DNA from: Methanomassiliicoccales archaeon UBA147
GTDB taxonomy: Archaea > Thermoplasmatota > Thermoplasmata > SG8-5
NCBI GenBank assembly: GCA_002496385.1
Contig: DAJR01000065.1
Location: forward strand, 1 to 16,287
Reading direction: 5' to 3'
DNA: 16,287 nucleotides
Positions 9,301-13,200 of this stretch are shown piece by piece. A program made the translations under genes and the position numbers. The number at the start of each line of letters is the position of its first letter. Within the stretch, counting starts at the first letter, position 1. Below the pieces are notes generated by a model. It was not told the DNA's origin and made no database searches. It saw nothing but the letters and a program-made list of their open reading frames with translations.

Positions 9301-10035
9301 ATAGTTGATCGCACACTCGGTGCTTGTATCCGCGAACCAGGTGCCGGTCGTGTTCCCGTTGCTGGACAGGTATGCGGTAAGGGAAGTGCTGTCGAACACC
9401 ATCGGCCATCCGTAATACGGGGAAGCGGTATCCGTGACCCTGGCCTGAGTCCCCATGAGATCCGGCTGAGAGAAATCAATGCCGAATTCGGTGACTGCGA
9501 CGGTTATGCCTTCGCCGGTGAACCCCTTGGACCAGGCCTCCGAACCATAGTGCTGCTTGGTGTCGAAGAGGGATGAGATTGTGTTCCCGTCGCCGGTGTC
9601 CGGGAATATGGATTCAGCATTGGTTCTGTCCTTTCTGAGCATGTCGTCATAGTCCAGTATCGCGAGCACGCCATCGGTGCCCCTGAGGATGTCAATTGCG
9701 GACCTCGGGATGAGAAGGACAGGGGAGATAATTTCCCCGTTCTCCCGCTGGCCCAGGAAACCGCGGTATGGTATTCCGGAAAGCGCCTGTGCGACCTTCG
9801 AAGGATTGGTGCATATGACCATTACCTTCACCGGGTCCTTGATGTAACCGGGGGCATTTGCGGTTCTGTCGTCATTTGAGGCCGGGAAAGGCTCAAACGC
9901 TTGGCCTATTGCGGGCATGTTGTAAATGATGGCCCCATCGGCGACCTTTGAATCGCTTGCGAATGCGCTCATCGGCCCCATCAATAATGCAAAGGCCACA
10001 ACTAAAGTTCCAATTTTCAATATCACTTTAGACAT
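328..10035 (-). CDS. Giant membrane-anchored pseudo-subtilase (S8 fold, catalytic residues substituted) with FnIII/Ig modules
   Basis: About 3,235 residues. Start: ATG at 10035 is preceded by AGGAGGA with a 5-nt spacer; the in-frame ATG at 10050 would contain that ribosome-binding site. Order: signal peptide 1-26 (AFA/S); I9-like pro-region about 65-140; first S8 segment about 150-240; FnIII array about 241-1127; second S8 segment about 1128-1590, ending in a typical QGAGQLNA stretch; beta-sandwich modules; an Ig-like domain about 2705-2815 and three more to 3075; membrane helix 3076-3105; acidic Glu/Pro-rich tail; SHOCT-like end 3205-3235. The normal S8 motifs align, but Asp is E183 (VAVTEFGID), His is Y1346 (SSYGTSMAS), oxyanion Asn is E1452 (TAGEKGPG) and Ser is G1553 (YGHGLTS). 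Calcium-binding-like DxDxDG loops lie near 1190-1215, 1822 and 2575, and there are many N-glycosylation sequons. The KK after the helix suggests an outward-facing body. Family assignment is firm; loss of catalysis is inference from alignment by eye; the biological role is unknown. Confidence 0.9.
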   Translation of the reverse strand: MSKVILKIGTLVVAFALLMGPMSAFASDSKVADGAIIYNMPAIGQAFEPFPASNDDRTANAPGYIKDPVKVMVICTNPSKVAQALSGIPYRGFLGQRENGEIISPVLLIPRSAIDILRGTDGVLAILDYDDMLRKDRTNAESIFPDTGDGNTISSLFDTKQHYGSEAWSKGFTGEGITVAVTEFGIDFSQPDLMGTQARVTDTASPYYGWPMVFDSTSLTAYLSSNGNTTGTWFADTSTECAINYTKNYDMLIDSEIEWRLELEVTNETVYGPAKGGETGPFYLDYKNIVSHTFYLSNSGNWSKLILGTHYTFSASTGTITLKSPALAKLAAGMVIHAYYNYTNPYTFEVTSGIPSPAAAGSPESIVLDGFTPGKPYVFAVRATDEAGNMGPISNSQIATAKDDTIPPSKISNLAAVPGRDNGTVALSWTAPGDDAALGTASSYLIRYSKLPITNIHCFRHLSSEIYNLIIPATPGTGENHIAMDLEAGQFYFAVVAVDEAGNWGPVSNTIRATVTKDTAGPEAISGFTATAVGANHTGVILNWTAPHDEGATGSACVMYEGRYSPNSIITQTDWDAATEIPSLPVPATPGTAQTAHVITGVDDLTILTVANESVYGPAVGDGTEDGPWYLDNVDTTDLTLYRGYDDAGSWALQPLQQGTEYTFDAPTSEINLIGWGIGTSTIENELAYTSTYDDEMVDGLFLANENLQDINIYYDYFDVEMFPMEEGVDYECNYTTGWITFIGGWLMYTDETLWAFYNYTNLATSLQAGDYMLAYYNYTAMMPINFALRGVDELGRFGAIAGASSLVAIDETAPAQATGLTAETGTLHGMVYLNFTAPGDDGAVGTAKRFYVKHSSNPITNDAEFSSATEWIWADPYYTGTMLPELKWTPPVSGGQIESHQFGYGAGTQILPITPLYFAVKAMDEAGNIGPLASCPTPVVVRNDITPPATIALTAVTGPVEGSVVLSWIAPGDDGTVGQLYNTVPYSIKWSTSPIDTAQKFDDANGMDMDIAKSPGENEAVTVRGLVGGQQYYFAVCARDDANLLGGLPVNIFATAKDDETAPGAVTTFITLTGDQNGQVKLNFIAPGNDGNTGSAFAYEIRYRDYVPMGQFIQYGFDRMGVLNITDKPNYYNVTGITSQSGLYKIGMHMDQNLAKYVNGNLTMGLANYSAVLVVDSATPYVYDTVYVDLDHDMDFSDENPCTKGNEASFRDMDGDGFADLSGGMIYFIGSATTVPSEALTISGGGTYAVASHGNVVNNSWIVFQNGIPFSMDKYTVNLNSTGYLNITFEPALTATAGFTLRYEYNGLALPYSKRYSERYEMKNVIPGNGDLVAFMGEFNLDSSYGTSMASSIVGQGYLPLLDDTSLRPVVGMAPDAKIIAVADIGFDGIIFALEGYDGIPMTGDEANIVSSSWASSSVYESGLDFTSNYMDWLATTYCGGRSSIVVTAGEKGPGYGTVSSPGAASGVITAGLASDLYYRAIGGAYENGPLAMCGDVVAITGRGPTVAGNPKPDFVAAGGYFGFVSQPLYMPDAAPLAPYNNLVELWMYGHGLTSAVASAGLALVYQAYGTAPHLEIDDRLEYSIQAGQKTNVTLSHKNVDPATFKLYRNGTQVSATNYTLNGTAGTLLVDSYVLRMKAVMNASYVHTDSVPQGSEAHEILMSGADDLSYDIFTQGAGQLNASKSVDIASGSAGLSVSPVNWVPGDFEGARYETFVKLVSQDTSVENMTETFTVRNYDDASKQVTVKPQMMSKLGEVVGSVTTTIANPHESLILNETGLYMRDGRVITLMNSSLWNDAELLRITAYNENDTGYWLELFAWTDVNGNGIADGDKDPDPYPGAVAFEERNRMMMSTVYTNRHEATVHDPAQRLNDGILIWIRSVGGPTYDNCKWTVKAEAYGKAAWDLITVNQASLDISGNSYGTFTATVDRDKVLAAGPGTYDGMIKVGGADGALIPVVINVPLGDSEIEPLINSMPLEIADRSFNRSREVLNETCINKNQMVDGDFEFYLKHTGTEQLKRVQVSRLKYTTYKEVVNTTTWNVTIETTVQWLDWVDIPAENFTVDPKTGLAKILNQNEAGPTYMLYWNATIYTWYSYNVDGVPLAHSNVIPGSLEVYKDGTVTSEYGSVTGALAFKNRNDVVDEFIINATGGETTVSLANGAGPEMVSGCTVYLNGIALWDGVDYTLDKVNGIIYFQVPLKVGMVITADYYTYDPDVKQIQLANTELSPGRFDINNPNGYNIYLNSVPLGAAEVDVNITTGLLTFAKAIPPGAIVEADYKYGTYIPDYSTGVINFLIPPALGTNITAKYKYYDSPSIYEHSYMIGGSAGSGSGKAGDWRFYYTSLVDGPLNRNPNYKVVMDVSWGRSGSDIDSFLFTQADISAPKVGTASFEKSRYGPYALTNSGGSSESATLFTASGGPSDFAMAPPTPGLNVLALHNVRFNGTMGVEAVSGRIGRMSLGQDSINIITNRLVGEETISAYSSLDLGGRLSGVAAGPSAPEVRQDLLVYQDDPDWENFIDFEEQLASGQNLQFITLKDCLIFNVRIIGHDDTYTREGSFNDVVDLDLGVFLDSNANGKPDYGELYAMDADFNADEQVKLISPPDGNYIIVAYGFTLKTEPGHYDMEITIVQGLGFTVSGEGEDTTPDKSEMWISSEPLPAYTKSSITLGYNLPGAKNGVTLQGALFLGPGSAPYAMLMPISLRYDTIPPNILGTAPAAGTTTNSVLPTVVAEFSDTEYGDLVTSGAKILLDGVDVTGKSTIGVEIRDKTVDDGMYTSGTSRYTPLVPLKEGIHTVAASMYDKAGNEALKTWSFTIDTSAPSLTLDDAFLKPVFTASQRITITGVTERGATLRAFGGESASIAVDSDGKFSIDIVLNEGENTVHISSTDSIGNSASCASTIYYDSTMPSFISVRFSNGFTTNNPNTVISGKASESGTISVNGMIVTVNSDGSFERALTLAEGLNTFHLQLTDNAGNSVHSWQNVTLDTVAPTIIIIDAESKVRTPTFTLAGTVEPGSELFINGKRIDIGTRQSSGVFNTTLTISPGSNIIVIEAEDSAGNIAELRHIVEYDTSGTNYGAIGLMVVLLILGFILGMFLAPFLAPLFAKKEEPEAEPVEGEIPAEGAEDQPSEDEMPTQEEGQVDLESDEDALETEELEPIPAEESLPEDMPEDSAAEAEVASGELEPEESVPSEPEEPVAEPPADEDPRITKLTEAYKNGKISKELYEKNLARFKKD
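6655..9315 (-). other. FnIII array nested inside the S8 fold
   Basis: This stretch encodes residues about 241-1127 of the left protein, between the positions equivalent to catalytic Asp and His. FnIII units are visible at 405-518, 519-604 plus 785-811 (split by an inserted module), 812-945 and 946-1060. A C-terminal half unit lies at about 344-404 and an N-terminal half unit at about 1061-1127. Most units show (T/I)APGDDG near the start, and several end in YFAV.A.DEAGN.GP. The flanking sequence on both sides, GTWFADTSTE before and SQSGLYKIGMH then YVDLDHDMDFSDE after, reads like continuous Asp-His region of large archaeal subtilases. Confidence 0.75.
7681..8223 (-). other. 180-residue module inserted in the third FnIII unit, with an AT-rich core
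   Basis: Residues about 605-784 interrupt an FnIII unit between VITGVDD and PINFALRGVDELGRFG. The insert opens with ESVYGPAVGDG, a signature also found as ETVYGPAKGGE near residue 268, and ends in YYNYT, as that earlier copy does. At 7881-7980 only 32 of 100 bases are G or C, whereas 7621-7680 has 40 of 60. This points to different ancestry or recent expansion of this segment. Confidence 0.7.
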
Positions 10036-10040
10036 TTCAT

Positions 10041-10047
10041 TCCTCCT
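10041..10047 (-). promoter_or_regulatory. Ribosome-binding site that sets the left gene start
   Basis: On the minus strand AGGAGGA lies 5 nt before the ATG at 10035. It overlaps the alternative upstream ATG at 10050, which itself has no good Shine-Dalgarno sequence. This favours the shorter N-terminus, MSKVILKIG, which is also a normal signal-peptide n-region. Confidence 0.8.
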
Positions 10048-10054
10048 CATCGAA

Positions 10055-10086
10055 ACCGTGAAGAACGGTATTTCTCAGTGTGAGAA
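10055..10086 (-). promoter_or_regulatory. Two inverted repeats in the left gene leader
   Basis: ACCGT (10055-10059) pairs with ACGGT (10065-10069) around a 5-nt loop. TTCTCA (10072-10077) is the reverse complement of TGAGAA (10081-10086), with GTG between. The second repeat overlaps the start point expected from the TATA-like element at 10096-10105. It is therefore a candidate operator, or a small leader hairpin. Either could be chance. Confidence 0.35.
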
Positions 10087-10095
10087 TATCGACCG

Positions 10096-10105
10096 ATAAT
10101 ATAAA
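10096..10105 (-). promoter_or_regulatory. TATA-box-like element for the left gene
   Basis: Minus-strand TTTATATTAT resembles an archaeal box A. Transcription would begin about 25 nt downstream, near 10075, giving a leader of roughly 40 nt before the ATG at 10035. Confidence 0.5.
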
Positions 10106-10237
10106 GCCTACTATAATTGCATTGATAATAATTTCGCCGAGCGCCCCCTTTTTGCGGTCCCCCATCGTTCCACACCACAACATATATATAATGAGTTTTA
10201 CATATCATCCTCTAATCTTCCTTGATACACGTGGGCT
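10106..10237. other. Central part of the divergent intergenic region
   Basis: No gene or structured RNA is evident. There is a pyrimidine-rich stretch near 10143-10163. An alternating CATATATATAATG (10181-10193) could serve as an alternative TATA element in either direction, but would give long leaders of about 85 nt (right gene) or 125 nt (left gene). Confidence 0.4.
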
Positions 10238-10238
10238 C

Positions 10239-10250
10239 TTAATATTTTAA
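10239..10250 (+). promoter_or_regulatory. TATA-box-like element for the right gene
   Basis: TTAATATTTTAA is centred near 10244. An archaeal start point about 25 nt downstream would fall near 10270. That is past the GTG at 10264 but ahead of the ribosome-binding site at 10288, so it supports GTG 10297 as the start. Confidence 0.45.
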
Positions 10251-10287
10251 TTGGAGCCAGTTTGTGAGACAAGGAGCAAAATTAAAT

Positions 10288-10296
10288 GGAGGAGGT
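10288..10296 (+). promoter_or_regulatory. Ribosome-binding site of the right gene
   Basis: GGAGGAGGT ends directly before GTG 10297. The first GGAGG leaves a 4-nt spacer, which is short but usable. The alternative start, GTG 10264, has only GGAG (10253-10256) at 7 nt. Confidence 0.5.
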
Positions 10297-13200
10297 GTGA
10301 ACATCACCATAAATGGAAAGGAAAAAGGAATAGTATTTGTGAGCTTGATATTAGCATTGATGCTAATAGTGCCAGGCGGCTTCTTCATCGTTGGAAGCGC
10401 CCAGGACACGACCGTAGAGGTGGAATCTGCGCCGGTTCAGAACCAGATACATCTCAAATATGCTGACTTCGATCCAATGGCCGGAACCCCGGACATCCCT
10501 TCCAGGCTGATGAGCCAGGCACCATCCATCCCGAACACGAAGATGCCTTACATCATCCAGCACGACGGTCCGATAACCGAGGCCTGGGTCAACGAACTCG
10601 GGCAGGCGGGTGTCGAGATTGTCTCATACATCCCAGATAACGCTTATCTGGTCCGCCTAAGCGATGACCAGGTCGATACCATGAGAGGCCACAACGGCGT
10701 CAGATGGCTCGGCGACTACCACCCGGCATACAAGCTGGATCCCCAAGTGGACAACGCCAACGGCATGGTCGACATCTCGGTCATGCTCTTCCCGGACGCC
10801 ACCAACTCTTATGTTGTGAAACTCCTGAAGATCGTCGGCGGAGAGGTGTTGGGCATCGCGCACAACGATAAGGTCAACACTATCAAATTGAGGATAGACG
10901 CGGCCTACATCGAAACGCTGGCCGCCATGCCTGAGGTCAGGTACATTTCGATGGTCGAAATGAACACTATCCTGAACGACAGCACGACGCAGCTGCTGCA
11001 GACCGGCTCGACGACCGGGACATGGCCGATATTCACAACCCGCAATATAAGGGGCCAGAACCAGATCGCCGCTATCGGCGACAGCGGACTCAGGATAGAC
11101 CACCAGAACTTCCTGGGAACCGTCTACGGTAACGGAACCGAGGGCAAGGTCATCACGTACTTCATACCCGGAGATGCAAACGCTGAGCTCGGTGACGAGG
11201 CACAGGCCAGCTACCACGGAAGCCACTGCGCCGGAACCGTCCTCGGAGACGGGCCGACAACAGGAACCTACGGGACCTATGCAACAGCAACCTTTGACGG
11301 ACATGCCTACATGGCACGGCTCGTCATGATGGACTGCGGAAGGACCGATGACCCGGCTACTCCCACCGTTAACGAGGGAGATTACATCTACACCCCGTCA
11401 GACATGTACAACGACTATTTCCTCGCCGCAGAGAACTGGGGCGCCAAGGTCCACAGCAACAGCTGGGGCGGCGGCTACGGTTACGATGACGGCACGGCCG
11501 AGATTGACAGGTACCTCTGGGACAGCCAGGATTACCTTGTCTGCTTCGCGGCAGGCAACGACGGCGCTGTCTCGACAATAGGCAGCCAGGCCGAGGCGAA
11601 GAACCTCATCTGCGTCGGAGGCACGACCAACGATGGTACGGGTCAATACACATCCACCAGCCAGGGACCCTGCTACGACGGCAGGATAAAGCCCGATGTC
11701 GCAGCCCCGGCAGTAAGCATTGAATCGGTCAACGGAGGCGGAACAACCACCTACCAAACAATGTCCGGTACATCGATGGCCTGCCCGGCGACAACAGGTT
11801 CGGCAGCCCTCGTGCGCCAGTACTACACCGAGGGATGGTACCCGACCGGGGCCAAGGTCGCCGGTAACGCCATGAGCGCACCGTCCGCGGCACTGATAAA
11901 GGCCACGATGATAAACGGCGCTGTCGACTACGGCACACTCAATGTACCTAACTTCATCGAAGGTTGGGGCAGGGTGCACCTGGAGAACAGCCTTTACTTC
12001 GCAGGCGACACCATCAAGACAGCTGTCGTTGACAACAAGATCGGCCTGCTGACCAATGACTACGTGGAGTACAGCTACTCTGTCGTCGCAGGAACAAGAC
12101 TGAAGGTCAGCCTTGTCTGGACCGACTTCGAGGGAGACCCGGCGGCATCCAAGATGCTTGTTAACAACATGAACCTCCTTGTAAAGAACCCGAGCGCAGT
12201 GGAATACAAGGGCAACGTGTACACTGGCGGATACTCAACCACCGGCGGCGTTTATGACACGCTCAACAATGTCGAATGCTTTAACATCGCAGCACCGGCT
12301 ACAGGCGTCTGGACCATCAGGGTAACGGGCTATGCAATCGCCCGAGGCCCGCAGCCATTCGCGCTGGTCGTCTCCGGTGCCCTGGCCGATGGATACGGCA
12401 ACGTGTTCATGGACAGGACCGTGTACGGTGACGAAGACACGATAACCATTGACGTCGAGGACACGAACAACCCGGCCGGAAGCGTCAACGTTGTTCTGAC
12501 CACATCCAGCGGCGACAGCGAGACTGTATCGGTTCCCGGCACAGCAGCCAACTCCGGCCTTTTCAAGGACGGGTCAATAGTGACTGGCCTCGGAATAATT
12601 GCCACAGGCAACGGTATACTCGAGGTCTTCCACGGAGACATCATAACAGCGACCTACGCTGATGCCAGCCCCGCGCACAATTCCCGTGCTTACGCAGTTG
12701 TGGACATGAAAGGACCGGTCATCTCCAACGTCTATGCGGGAGGCATCCTGCCGACCGCGGCGATCATCTACTGGACCACATCTGAGAATGCGGATTCCTC
12801 GGTATATTACGGCACCAACCCAGCCAACCTGAACTTGTTGAAGACAGAGACAGCTCTGGCAATAAGCCACAGGGTAGTTCTCAAGGATTTGGCATCTAAC
12901 ACCATTTACTACTTCGACGTCAAATCCAAGGACAGCAGGGGCAGGAGCGTCCTTGATAACAACGGAGGCGAACATTACATGTTCTCCACCACGAGCGCGG
13001 CCACGGGAGGAAACCTGGTCCTGCTCGTCGACGACGACGACGGATTGGCGTCACCGCTCTCCGGCCTGGGATACGAGGTGGACTGGATAAACAACCTGAA
13101 CGCCTACGGATGGACATACACCCACTGGGACTTCAAGGTCTACGGAACACCCAGCCTGGCTGACATGAACTCGCACACGATGGTCGTATGGTATGTCACC

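Noticed and set aside
10264..10296. GTG at 10264 as the start of the right subtilase
   Set aside because: It is possible, with GGAG 7 nt upstream. However, the TATA-like element predicts transcription starting after it, and GTG 10297 has a stronger ribosome-binding site and gives a more usual signal-peptide n-region. The choice is tentative.
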